Positions 56,599-64,000 of a stretch of DNA of 64,000 nt are shown in pieces. The stretch comes from Desulfovibrio gilichinskyi (lineage in GTDB: Bacteria > Desulfobacterota > Desulfovibrionia > Desulfovibrionales > Desulfovibrionaceae): assembly GCF_900177375.1 (NCBI RefSeq), contig NZ_FWZU01000002.1, positions 1 through 64,000 on the forward strand, read 5' to 3'. The stretch's first letter is position 1; each line of letters opens with the position of its first letter. Both the position numbers and the translations under genes were made by a program. The notes under the pieces are model-generated. The model saw only the letters and a program-made list of their open reading frames with translations, made no database searches and was not told the DNA's origin.

Positions 56599-57582
56599 TT
56601 AAAACTGAATTAAAGTCGAACCCCATGTCAGTCCACCACCGAAAGTAGCTAACAGTACGAGATCTCCGTTTTTTATCACTCCGACTTCCTTTGCTTCTGC
56701 AAGGGCGATTGGAATTGATGCAGCTGAGGTGTTGCCGAATCTTTCGACATTGGAAAAAACTTTTTCGGATGGAATTTCAAGTTTTTTCCCCACAGCTTCA
56801 ATGATGCGCATGTTTGCCTGATGAGGAATAAGTACATCCACATCTTCAGTTGTAAAACCATGCTTTGCTAATATCTCAAGCGAAATAGCAGACATTGATC
56901 TAACAGCTTTTCTGTAAATCGAGCGTCCCTGCATCTGGATAAAGTGATTTTCTCCGACAGTGTCACCAAGTTTGTAAGGGTAAGCAGATCCGCCGCCTCT
57001 TACATTCAGGGTTTCGCCTTCGCCTTCAGATGAAAGCAGCACGTCAATGACTTTTCCTGAATTCTGACAATTTTCAGCGGTGAGTATAACTGCTCCGGCT
57101 CCGTCTCCGAAAAGAACACAGGTGGAACGGTCTTCCCAGTTGACCCGGCTGGTCAAAATTTCACATCCGCAGACAAGAATTTTTGAATCAGGATGCAAAC
57201 AGATAAGCGCTCTGGCTACTTCTAAAGCATATACAAATCCGGAACAGGCTGCGGAAATATCCATCGGAATTCTGTTTGAGAGTCCCAGTTTTTCCATCAG
57301 CAGGCAAGCTGCCGACGGGATTACTGTGTCCGCGGTGAAAGTCGCAACTAAAATGTGCGTAAGTTCATCCGCTTCCATTCCGGAATCTTTGAGAGCTTTC
57401 TGAGTCGCTTCAAAAGTCAGGTCAAGACATGTTTCATTTTCAACAACGTGACGCTGCTTAATTCCGGTACGGGAGACTATCCATTCATCTGTAGTGTCAA
57501 CAAATTTTTCAAGATCGGCATTAGTGTAAACTCTTTCAGGGACGTGATAACCCAGCCCTCTGATGTAGGAGAAATTACTCAT
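56599..57582 (-). CDS. fabH: Beta-ketoacyl-ACP synthase III
   Basis: A 327-residue initiating condensing enzyme. The active site is Cys113 in SAACSGFVYAL, a histidine in IPHQANMRI near 252 and an asparagine in GNTSAASIP near 282. It condenses acetyl-CoA with malonyl-ACP. AGGAA precedes the ATG. Confidence 0.96.
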   Translation of the reverse strand: MSNFSYIRGLGYHVPERVYTNADLEKFVDTTDEWIVSRTGIKQRHVVENETCLDLTFEATQKALKDSGMEADELTHILVATFTADTVIPSAACLLMEKLGLSNRIPMDISAACSGFVYALEVARALICLHPDSKILVCGCEILTSRVNWEDRSTCVLFGDGAGAVILTAENCQNSGKVIDVLLSSEGEGETLNVRGGGSAYPYKLGDTVGENHFIQMQGRSIYRKAVRSMSAISLEILAKHGFTTEDVDVLIPHQANMRIIEAVGKKLEIPSEKVFSNVERFGNTSAASIPIALAEAKEVGVIKNGDLVLLATFGGGLTWGSTLIQF

Positions 57583-57695
57583 TATTACAGTTCCTGTTTT
57601 TGACTGGGAGGGAGGCAGTTCTCCTGCTTAAAAAAGCCTTCCTGAAAAAAATATCTGTATACATCCAGGCATTAAAATAAGTTTGTCCGGCTGTA

Positions 57696-58721
57696 TTACA
57701 GTGTGCTCTCAGTTATTTCACTGTGCGCTGCTAAACCTTCTTTCAAATGAGCGACAGCATCATTTTTTACAAATCGCGCGGCCATTTCGATGGCGCGTTC
57801 GATTGCAAGGCTGTCAGCTTTACCGTGGCAGACAAGGACAATCCCTTTAAGGCCGAGCAGGGGTGCTCCTCCGTATTCAGATTTGTCTACCAGTCTACCG
57901 AATCTTTTAAAAGCTTTCATTGCCAGCATTGCGCCGATTTTTGAAACAATATCGCGTTTAAGTTCTCCCTTAAGGAGATTTCCAAGGCTGTTAGCAAGTC
58001 CTTCGGAAAGCTTAAGCGCAACATTGCCAACAAAACCATCGCACACAGCAACGTCAACATCTCCGGTAAAAATATCTCTGCCTTCAATATTGCCGACAAA
58101 ATTCAGTGAAGAACTTTTGAGCATATTGTAGGTAGTCTTTACCAGAGAATTTCCTTTACCTTCTTCTTCGCCGATGGTCAGAATTCCTATGCGGGGATTC
58201 TTAAAGCCAAGGACATCACGGGCAAATACATCTGCCATAATCCCGTATTGGAAAAGGTGTTCCGGTTTGGAATCAACGTTGGCTCCAACGTCAATAAGTA
58301 CCATAGGTTTCTTTTCGGTGGGGAGGATTCCGGCCATTCCGGGCCTTAACACACCGTTAATTCTTCCTATGATAAACATGCCGGCCGCTACAGTTGCTCC
58401 TGAATTACCTGCGCTGACCACTCCGTCAGCAAGGCCGTCCTTAACAAGTCTGCATGCAACCTGAATTGACGAGTCTTTTTTTTTGCGCATGGCATCGGCA
58501 GGCTTGTCTTCCATTGTGACAACCTGTGATGCATGGACAACGTCAATAGTACATGATCCGGTATCAAGCTTTTCAAGCTCGGACCGGATCATGTACTCAT
58601 CTCCAACCAAAGTTATCGGAGTCCCTTTCTTTGCGGCACTGACCGCAGCAGAAACAATTCCCGTAAGGCCGTGATCGCCACCCATGGCGTCAACTGCAAT
58701 GCGGGGAGTTTTGTTAGGCAT
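57696..58721 (-). CDS. plsX: Phosphate acyltransferase PlsX
   Basis: A 341-residue enzyme converting acyl-ACP to acyl-phosphate for phospholipid synthesis. It opens with RIAVDAMGGDHG and has SAGNSGATVAAG near 103 and VCDGFVGNVALKLSEG near 230. Its start overlaps the rpmF stop by 8 bp. Confidence 0.95.
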   Translation of the reverse strand: MPNKTPRIAVDAMGGDHGLTGIVSAAVSAAKKGTPITLVGDEYMIRSELEKLDTGSCTIDVVHASQVVTMEDKPADAMRKKKDSSIQVACRLVKDGLADGVVSAGNSGATVAAGMFIIGRINGVLRPGMAGILPTEKKPMVLIDVGANVDSKPEHLFQYGIMADVFARDVLGFKNPRIGILTIGEEEGKGNSLVKTTYNMLKSSSLNFVGNIEGRDIFTGDVDVAVCDGFVGNVALKLSEGLANSLGNLLKGELKRDIVSKIGAMLAMKAFKRFGRLVDKSEYGGAPLLGLKGIVLVCHGKADSLAIERAIEMAARFVKNDAVAHLKEGLAAHSEITESTL

Positions 58722-58893
58722 CTTCAGATGTGATTACCTGACGACCTTTGTAGGAACCGCATGCAGAGCAAGCTCTGTGTGCAATGATAGGTTCACCGCA
58801 TTCACAAACATGAACGTTAGGTGTGTCTACGTGGTCGTGAGACCTGCGCATATTTCTACGGGACTTGGAAGTTTTCTTTTTAGGCTGTGCCAT
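58714..58893 (-). CDS. rpmF: 50S ribosomal protein L32
   Basis: A 59-residue protein. It begins MAQPKKKTSKSRRNMRRSHD and has a zinc-binding form: CEC at 30-32 and CSAC at 42-45. The TAA overlaps the plsX ATG, giving translational coupling. AGGAGACAG precedes the ATG. It follows yceD by 47 bp, the standard order. Confidence 0.96.
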   Translation of the reverse strand: MAQPKKKTSKSRRNMRRSHDHVDTPNVHVCECGEPIIAHRACSACGSYKGRQVITSEDA

Positions 58894-58940
58894 GACTGTC
58901 TCCTGAGAGTGATTTTGACCCGGTTCATTCGAACCGGAAT

Positions 58941-59459
58941 TTAGTTCTTTATCTTAAGATTGCGGAAAACCGCAAGCCTTGGATCGCCCTCTTCCTTTTT
59001 ACAGGTGCATTCGCCTTTGTTTAAATCAGCTCCGCATTTGTAGCAAAGTCCTTTGCAACGGTTGCTGCATAAGGGCTTTGCCGGTAGAGCCATGACGAAA
59101 TGCTCCCAGAGGAGAGCACCGATTTCTATTTTTAAGCCTTCTTTAGTTTTAACAACCGGAGACGGTTCTGTGTCTTCTGCTGTTGCAACCTGCTCAAATT
59201 CTTCGAACTCGGTTGAAATATTCTGCTTGTAGTCTGCCGTACATCTGTCGCAAATAATTGTTATTGCACCGGATGTTTTGCCACGGACAAGACATCCGTT
59301 ATCCTGCGGAAGTATAAATACTTCCGAAATAAGAGGGGACGCTGGGCGAGCGTCAATATTAAAGTTTTTCCATGCTTCAGTCCAGAAGGTCTGATCATCA
59401 AAAACTAAATCTTTGCCCTCTTCGGGGATGTCGTTTAATGTAATCCAAAGTTCTGACAT
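58941..59459 (-). CDS. yceD: YceD/DUF177 protein, 23S rRNA accumulation
   Basis: A 172-residue YceD-family protein, needed for normal 23S rRNA levels in other bacteria. It has the CDRCTADY site near 91 and a second cysteine cluster, CSNRCKGLCYKCG with CTCKK, near 132-157, a likely zinc site. It is the first gene of the rpmF-plsX-fab operon and has a strong promoter. Confidence 0.88.
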   Translation of the reverse strand: MSELWITLNDIPEEGKDLVFDDQTFWTEAWKNFNIDARPASPLISEVFILPQDNGCLVRGKTSGAITIICDRCTADYKQNISTEFEEFEQVATAEDTEPSPVVKTKEGLKIEIGALLWEHFVMALPAKPLCSNRCKGLCYKCGADLNKGECTCKKEEGDPRLAVFRNLKIKN

Positions 59460-59481
59460 ATTTTTCCTCGCGGAAGGGTTT

Positions 59482-59509
59482 CCTATATGAGTTTTTTTTC
59501 TAATGTCAA
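59482..59509 (-). promoter_or_regulatory. Sigma-70 promoter of the yceD-rpmF-plsX-fab operon
   Basis: On the minus strand a perfect TTGACA (59504-59509) is followed by 16 nt, including an A8 tract, and TATAGG (59482-59487). Transcription should begin about 15 nt before the yceD ATG. Confidence 0.78.
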
Positions 59510-59642
59510 GGAAAAAGAGCTTGCAATTTTCTGAGCCAACGTTTAAATGATACCTCTTTTGCGTGTCAGGAGCAATCCTTCTCGCTTAGGATTCCGGGTT
59601 ACATGCAAATATGAAAAGGTAAGATCAATAAGGAGGTTCATC

Positions 59643-59855
59643 ATGTCCCAAGTATGCGATATATGTGGTAAAAGGCCCCAAGTAGGCAACAACGTATCCC
59701 ACGCTAACAACAAGTCCAAAAGACGTTTTATGCCTAATCTTCAGAGTGTTCGCACTCAGCTCCCTAGCGGTGAAGTTAAAAGCATTAAAGCTTGTACCCG
59801 CTGCATTCGTTCCGGTTCGGTTGTAAAACCAACCCCGAATAAAAAAGCTGAATAG
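59643..59855 (+). CDS. rpmB: 50S ribosomal protein L28
   Basis: A 70-residue protein with zinc-type cysteines in CDICGKRP (5-12) and CTRC near 52. It begins at 59643 after AAGGAGG; the longer frame is not coding. It is divergent from yceD and ends before a strong terminator. A weak TTGCAA-N17-TAAATG upstream may be its promoter. Confidence 0.95.
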   Translation: MSQVCDICGKRPQVGNNVSHANNKSKRRFMPNLQSVRTQLPSGEVKSIKACTRCIRSGSVVKPTPNKKAE

Positions 59856-59897
59856 TTTAGCGAAGCAGATGTATTATTTCTGCACGGTGTCCGTGTG

Positions 59898-59931
59898 AAA
59901 AGCCCCGTTCATTTTGTTCGGGGCTTTTTTT
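59898..59931 (+). terminator. Intrinsic terminator after rpmB
   Basis: AAAAGCCCCG pairs with CGGGGCTTTT around an 11-nt loop and ends in a run of seven T. Confidence 0.93.
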
Positions 59932-60269
59932 GTCGGGTGAAAATTTATTTTATGACCCAGTTTAAAGCTTCGTTCAGTTTTTCCGGATCATAAATTTTTT
60001 TATTTTTTTCCTATTCAAAAATATTAAAATTAAGTCATGAAGCATTAAGTTGCATTTCAGGACAGTGGAGCAGATCTGAAATGACTGGTTAGTTTCATAA
60101 ATTTTCAGGAATAGTTAAATATTAATTCAGCTGCAATAAGGCTTGTGCTGATCAGTTATACGGTTTGTATGCCTATCTAACACTAATTGAGCAGGAAGCG
60201 GTCACGGGTTGTTTCCGCCCTAAAATCAGAGATACAGAAACAACCTTCAGAGTGCTTGGAAGCACTCAG
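59932..60269. other. Intergenic region with two stem-loops
   Basis: No gene is visible. The right part, just past the gamma-glutamyltransferase stop on the minus strand, has two hairpins: GGTTGTTTC with GAAACAACC (60207-60245) and GAGTGCTT with AAGCACTC (60250-60267). Neither has a clear U-run. The rest is AT-rich. Confidence 0.5.
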
Positions 60270-61940
60270 TTAGCAGAGACCTCCTGCAACTCCGTCTGAT
60301 CTGGGATCGCACCCCGCGCAAAGGGTTCCGGTTTCTTCCTCTCTGCTTATGATCTGCCCACGTCCGAAGAGCACCCGCTCATATCCTGATTTCATTTCAA
60401 CTTGATGACCCATTTCTGAAAGTTGTTTGATAGTTTCGTCAGATATGCCTTCTTCTAAGCATACCTTTCCTCCGGCATCGCCAGATTCAATACAGAAACG
60501 TAAACGATTAAGTGCTTCCTGCGGATCGGCTCCATCGTCAAGCATGGCTGAAATTACCTGCATATGGCCTTGCGGCTGCATAAACCCTCCCATTACGCCG
60601 AAAACAGAGTGGAGTGATCCGTTTTTGCGCAGACAAATCCCCGGAATAATGGTGTGATATGTCCTTTTACCGGGCGCAAGTACGTTTGGATGGTTCGGGT
60701 CCAGTGAAAAATTGTGCCCACGGTTTTGTAATGGAAAACCCAGATCTTCTGGCACAATTCCAGTTCCGAAATTCATATAGATTGAGTTGACTACAGAACA
60801 TCCGTTACCGTCCTTATCAATTACGTTGAAATAAACGGTGTCTGAGCTGTTTAACGGTACACCGTGCTCAGCATCTTGATTAGCCTTTTCGGGATTGATT
60901 TCATGCGCTCTTTTGGTTCCGTATTCTTTAGACAGCAGTGTGGTAAGTGGTGTTTTGTACACATGGGGGTCGGCAATGTGTAATCTTGCATCTGCGAAGC
61001 CGAGCCGCATTGCTTCTATCTGATAGTGCAATCTTTCAGCAGAACAAGGGTTTCCTTTGTCTGCGAGGTTGATATTTTCAAGGGTGTTCAAAGCAAGCAG
61101 TGCCGCAAGTCCCTGCCCGTTTGGCGGGCATTCGTGAACTTCATAGCCTCTGTATTCGGTCTTAATTGATTCACCCCATAAGCTTTCGTGAGCACTCATG
61201 TCCTCAGCAGAGAGCATCCCGCCATTTTCGCGGACCGCTTTAACAATCTTTTTTGCTATTTTTCCAGTGTAAAACATTTTTTTAGCTTCTTGCGGAGTGT
61301 GCAATGAAAGTTGTCGGAGAACTTCGCCAAGAGCATGGTTATGCATTATTTCTCCGGCTCTCGGAGCTTTACCGTTCAGCAGTAGATTTATTCCGCCCGG
61401 ACTTGCCATTAAAATCTCTTCTTCCCCTGTTTTCCAAAGGCTGGCCGTTACGGGACTTACGGGGAATCCTTCTTTTGCATATCTTGTTGCCGGAGCGAAT
61501 ATTTTTGAGAGCGTCAGCGTGCCATACCTGTCTATCAAATCGCACCACATTCCAAATGCTCCTGGAACATTCACAGTCAGTGCATGACGCTCAGGAAGTG
61601 AACCGTGTATGCCCATGTCTTGGATCTTTTTCAGAGTCATTTCACGAGCTGATTTGCCTGAGCCGTTTAGGGATGAAATTTTATTGTCTGCCGCGTTGTA
61701 GAAGAGTGCAAAGCCGTCTCCGCCTAATCCCGTGCTGCATGGTTCTATTACTGCGAGAGCTGCAGCTACGGCTATGGATGCATCTGCAGCGTTTCCTCCG
61801 GAGCGGAGCATTTCAAGACCTGCTTCGGTGGCTAGCGGCAGGCTGGAGGCAACCATCCCTTTGGTGGCATATACAGGCGATCTTCTGGAATTGAAGATGA
61901 ATTCCGGCTGAGAGTGTTTAGATATTTCAAAGGGGATCAT
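60270..61940 (-). CDS. Gamma-glutamyltransferase-family Ntn hydrolase, cytosolic type
   Basis: A 556-residue member of the GGT superfamily, which self-cleaves to expose a catalytic Thr. The likely nucleophile is T368 in SSDTVYFNVIDKDGNG, where classical GGT has TTHxSVVD. Other family landmarks are GGNAADASIA near 48, GLGGDGF near 71 and NFGTGIV near 390. There is no signal peptide, and the motif fits YwrD-like homologues better than periplasmic GGT, so the substrate may not be glutathione. GGAGG precedes the ATG. It is monocistronic. Confidence 0.85.
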   Translation of the reverse strand: MIPFEISKHSQPEFIFNSRRSPVYATKGMVASSLPLATEAGLEMLRSGGNAADASIAVAAALAVIEPCSTGLGGDGFALFYNAADNKISSLNGSGKSAREMTLKKIQDMGIHGSLPERHALTVNVPGAFGMWCDLIDRYGTLTLSKIFAPATRYAKEGFPVSPVTASLWKTGEEEILMASPGGINLLLNGKAPRAGEIMHNHALGEVLRQLSLHTPQEAKKMFYTGKIAKKIVKAVRENGGMLSAEDMSAHESLWGESIKTEYRGYEVHECPPNGQGLAALLALNTLENINLADKGNPCSAERLHYQIEAMRLGFADARLHIADPHVYKTPLTTLLSKEYGTKRAHEINPEKANQDAEHGVPLNSSDTVYFNVIDKDGNGCSVVNSIYMNFGTGIVPEDLGFPLQNRGHNFSLDPNHPNVLAPGKRTYHTIIPGICLRKNGSLHSVFGVMGGFMQPQGHMQVISAMLDDGADPQEALNRLRFCIESGDAGGKVCLEEGISDETIKQLSEMGHQVEMKSGYERVLFGRGQIISREEETGTLCAGCDPRSDGVAGGLC

Positions 61941-62049
61941 ATGCGTTCCTCCGATTAATTATTAGCAAACTTTACAGTATCCTATTGAAAATTAATCAGA
62001 TGATGCAAGCATTGTTTTTGGGTGGCAGATGAAATTGCGTATAGGCAAA

Positions 62050-62085
62050 AAAAAGCTCCGCACTTTTAAAAGTGCGGAGCTTTTT
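62050..62085. terminator. Bidirectional intrinsic terminator at the gltX end
   Basis: AAAAGCTCCGCACTTTT and its complement form a perfect stem flanked by A- and T-runs. It closes gltX on the minus strand. Confidence 0.92.
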
Positions 62086-62111
62086 GAGTAAACATCAACT
62101 TGGAGAGATAT

Positions 62112-63506
62112 CTAAGCGAGGGTCACAGCTCTTCTCATTCTTGCAAGAGTCTCATCTTTGCCCATAACGAGCATCAGGTCATAAAGTCCGCCGGGGCTTT
62201 GTACTTTTCCGCAAAGGGCTAAACGTACAGGCTGACCGATTACTTTGAATTTGAGTTCCTTTTCAGCAAGATATCCTGTGTGGACCGCTTCAAGAGAGTC
62301 ATGAGTGAACTCAGAGTCTGCTTCAATTCTGACTGTCAGTTCTTTCAGGTGATCTAAAGCTTCAGTAGTAAATACCTTTGCAACAGAGCTTTCATCGTAT
62401 TCCAGATTGTCCGCGCTTACTAAGAAGAAATCACACATATCTGCCATTTCTTTATAGTTTGTTGCGCGTGGCTGGAGCAATGGAATAATTTTTTCAAGAT
62501 ATTCGTCCGAAGCTTCAACCCCTTCCGGAAGGAATGAACGCATTCCGGGAATAAGTTCAGCCGGAGCTTTTGCTTTGATATATTCGCAGTTAACCCAGTC
62601 CAGTTTTTTTGTATCAAAAACTGAAGGTGAGTTGCCGAGATGTTCAGTATCGAAAAACTCGATTAACTCTTCTTTTGAGAAAATTTCCTGATCACCGTGG
62701 GACCAGCCTAGGCGGACCAGATAGTTTACAACGGCTTCCGGCAGGTATCCCATTTTTTCATATTCCATGACAGAAAGTGCGCCGTGTCTTTTGGAAAGCT
62801 TTTTCTTGTCAGGTCCCAGAATCATAGGGACGTGGCCGAAGCGGGGGATGTCCCAGCCGAGGGCTTTGTATATCTGAATCTGGCGCGGGGTATTGTTAAC
62901 ATGGTCGTCACCGCGCAGAACTTCAGTAACGCCCATGGTGTGGTCATCAACAACAACCGCAAGGTTGTATGTAGGAGTTCCGTCAGAACGACGAAGGACC
63001 ATGTCATCCATTTCTGCATTTTCTACAACGATAGGTCCTTTGATCATGTCGTTAAAGGAAGTGCGTCCATCGATAGGTGCTTTAAATCTGACAACACGGT
63101 TTTCGCCGGGGCCGATGTTTTTTTCACGGCATGAACCGTCATATTTAGGCTTGCGTTTTTCAAGCATAGCCTTTTCGCGCATGGCATCAACCTGTTCGGT
63201 GGTACAGTCGCACCAGTATGCGTGTCCGGTTTCAAGAAGTCGGTCGATGTAAGTGTTGTAAATGTCGAAGCGTTTGCTTTGGTACATCAGCTCGCCGTCC
63301 CAATCAATTCCGAGCCATTTCATTGAATCAAGGATAGCGTCGGTGTATTCCTGAGTGGATCTTTGCTGATCGGTATCTTCAATACGCAGCACAAATTTAC
63401 CGTTATTGCGACGGGCCAGAAGCCATGAAAAAAGTGCGGTTCGTGCTCCGCCGATATGTAAATGCCCGGTAGGGCTAGGTGCAAAACGTGTTACTGTATT
63501 ACTCAT
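62112..63506 (-). CDS. gltX: Glutamyl-tRNA synthetase
   Basis: A 464-residue class Ib synthetase. The HIGH motif is in PSPTGHLHIGGAR (11-23), the KMSKS-like loop is KLSKRHG near 240, and a Cys-containing zinc-like segment, YWCDCTTEQ, is near 98. The start at 63506 follows AGGAGAC; six extra codons upstream are unlikely. Single gene between terminators. Confidence 0.96.
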   Translation of the reverse strand: MSNTVTRFAPSPTGHLHIGGARTALFSWLLARRNNGKFVLRIEDTDQQRSTQEYTDAILDSMKWLGIDWDGELMYQSKRFDIYNTYIDRLLETGHAYWCDCTTEQVDAMREKAMLEKRKPKYDGSCREKNIGPGENRVVRFKAPIDGRTSFNDMIKGPIVVENAEMDDMVLRRSDGTPTYNLAVVVDDHTMGVTEVLRGDDHVNNTPRQIQIYKALGWDIPRFGHVPMILGPDKKKLSKRHGALSVMEYEKMGYLPEAVVNYLVRLGWSHGDQEIFSKEELIEFFDTEHLGNSPSVFDTKKLDWVNCEYIKAKAPAELIPGMRSFLPEGVEASDEYLEKIIPLLQPRATNYKEMADMCDFFLVSADNLEYDESSVAKVFTTEALDHLKELTVRIEADSEFTHDSLEAVHTGYLAEKELKFKVIGQPVRLALCGKVQSPGGLYDLMLVMGKDETLARMRRAVTLA

Positions 63507-63556
63507 CGGGATGTCTCCTGACATTTGGTGTGAAAAAAGGCTTATAATTGAAAAAT

Positions 63557-63620
63557 CCGCCTCGTAGGGCGGTCTGTTCTTTTTTATATTAAATTGACCG
63601 GGATAAAAACAGTCCCGGTC
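63557..63620 (-). terminator. Two tandem stem-loops after nfu
   Basis: GACCGGGA pairs with TCCCGGTC (63596-63620), followed on the minus strand by a second hairpin, CCGCC with GGCGG (63557-63572), which leads into ATTTTT. Together they should separate the Nfu gene from gltX. Confidence 0.72.
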
Positions 63621-63626
63621 ATAAAG

Positions 63627-63851
63627 CTAATCAACAGATTCTACACCTTTTAATTCTGGAATTTCTTTAAGCAAGGTGCGCTCTACAACACTTCTTAGGG
63701 TCTTTTGAGACATAGGGCATCCTTTACATGCGCCCTGAAGACGGACCATTGCAAAGCCTTCATCTGTTACCTCAACGAGTTCAACGTCGCCACCGTCAGC
63801 TTTCAAAAAAGGTCTGACTTTTTCAAGTGCAGCTTCGACTTTATCGTACAT
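63627..63851 (-). CDS. Nfu-type Fe-S scaffold (NifU C-terminal domain)
   Basis: A 74-residue protein consisting only of the NifU C-terminal domain. It has FLKADGGDVELVEV near 15 and the cluster-binding CKGC near 42 (LQGACKGCPMS). It carries [4Fe-4S] clusters to targets. GGAGG lies before the ATG. Together with the HesB-like selenoprotein and MrpORP it adds a third Fe-S handling gene in the window. Confidence 0.93.
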   Translation of the reverse strand: MYDKVEAALEKVRPFLKADGGDVELVEVTDEGFAMVRLQGACKGCPMSQKTLRSVVERTLLKEIPELKGVESVD

Positions 63852-63930
63852 GGTAAATCCTCCGGTTTGGTATGCATGGTCAAATAATGCCTTTAATGAA
63901 CCTTGTCAACGCAGGGAGAATTTATGTCCG

Positions 63931-63999
63931 TTATGCCGCCATAGTAGTCAGAATTGCGAAAGCATCATCCAGAGTGGATGTCAGATCGCTACTTAGTTC
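63931..63999 (-). CDS. C-terminal fragment of an unidentified gene (partial)
   Basis: A minus-strand frame enters from the right edge and encodes ELSSDLTSTLDDAFAILTTM plus AA before TAA at 63931-63933. The peptide is helix-like. It ends about 80 bp before nfu, so it may be an upstream gene, but 22 residues are too few to name it. Confidence 0.35.
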   Translation of the reverse strand, partial: ELSSDLTSTLDDAFAILTTMAA

Positions 64000-64000
64000 T

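Noticed and set aside
1-64000. CRISPR array, tRNA or rRNA genes
   Set aside because: No regularly spaced repeats, tRNA cloverleaf signature or rRNA sequence was seen on reading both strands.

Overview
The window reads as chromosomal DNA of an anaerobic, sulfate-reducing deltaproteobacterium of the Desulfovibrionaceae, probably a moderately AT-rich marine lineage (Maridesulfovibrio-like). This rests on gene content: an HdrABC-FlxABCD electron-bifurcation operon, an MrpORP/orange-protein (ORP) cluster with its sigma-54 activator, a c-type-heme chemoreceptor of DcrA type, hydrogenase maturation genes (hypAB), two clear selenoprotein genes read through in-frame UGA, and the long order rpmF-plsX-fabHG-acpP-fabF-glyA-rib-nusB-leuS-lptE-holA. 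Species is inference; no rRNA or tRNA gene is present.

Layout. 1-97: right end of an IS3-family element. 310-1940: a HI0933-type flavoprotein and a lone receiver-domain protein. 2001-8787 (minus): hdrC-hdrB-hdrA-flxD-flxC-flxB-flxA, predicted to couple NAD(H) to ferredoxin and a disulfide/thiol protein pair. 9305-11798 (plus): a tetraheme cytochrome c followed 10 bp later by a heme-c chemoreceptor. 11879-13996 (minus): two exported proteins, one a VWA-OmpA fusion, and a broken ORF with an in-frame UGA, next to about 0.6 kb of AT-rich DNA with no gene. 14623-22705 (plus): hldD, lptD, mutL, alr, a 62-aa protein and a branched-chain-amino-acid-type binding lipoprotein. 22812-27640 (minus): hypA-hypB, the sigma-54 activator and the ORP cluster. 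27956-32320: a CBS-ACT protein, a HesB/IscA-like selenoprotein, a TetR regulator and a copper ATPase. 32553-37434 (mostly plus): pyrR, a shikimate kinase homologue, a YkgJ-type cysteine-cluster protein, a WcbI-like protein on the other strand, cobT and a selenocysteine-containing selD. 37547-43296 (minus): small proteins, hemC, lon, acylphosphatase and radC.

43582-59459 is a nearly continuous minus-strand housekeeping block joining ribosome assembly (yceD, rpmF), phospholipid and fatty acid synthesis (plsX, fabH, fabG, acpP, fabF), one-carbon and nucleotide metabolism (glyA, dCMP deaminase), riboflavin synthesis (ribD, ribE, ribBA, ribH), nusB, leuS, LPS assembly (lptE) and replication (holA). 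A good sigma-70 promoter precedes yceD, and internal terminators after acpP, ribH and leuS probably tune expression. The right end carries rpmB (plus), then a cytosolic gamma-glutamyltransferase-like enzyme, gltX, an Nfu-type Fe-S protein and the tail of an unidentified gene (all minus).

Most content is recognisable. The least explained items are the UGA-interrupted ORF at 13718-13996, the cytochrome/heme-chemoreceptor pair, the VWA-OmpA/small secreted protein pair, the stem-loop in the hdr leader, and a sigma-54 promoter that abuts the start codon of the ORP cluster.
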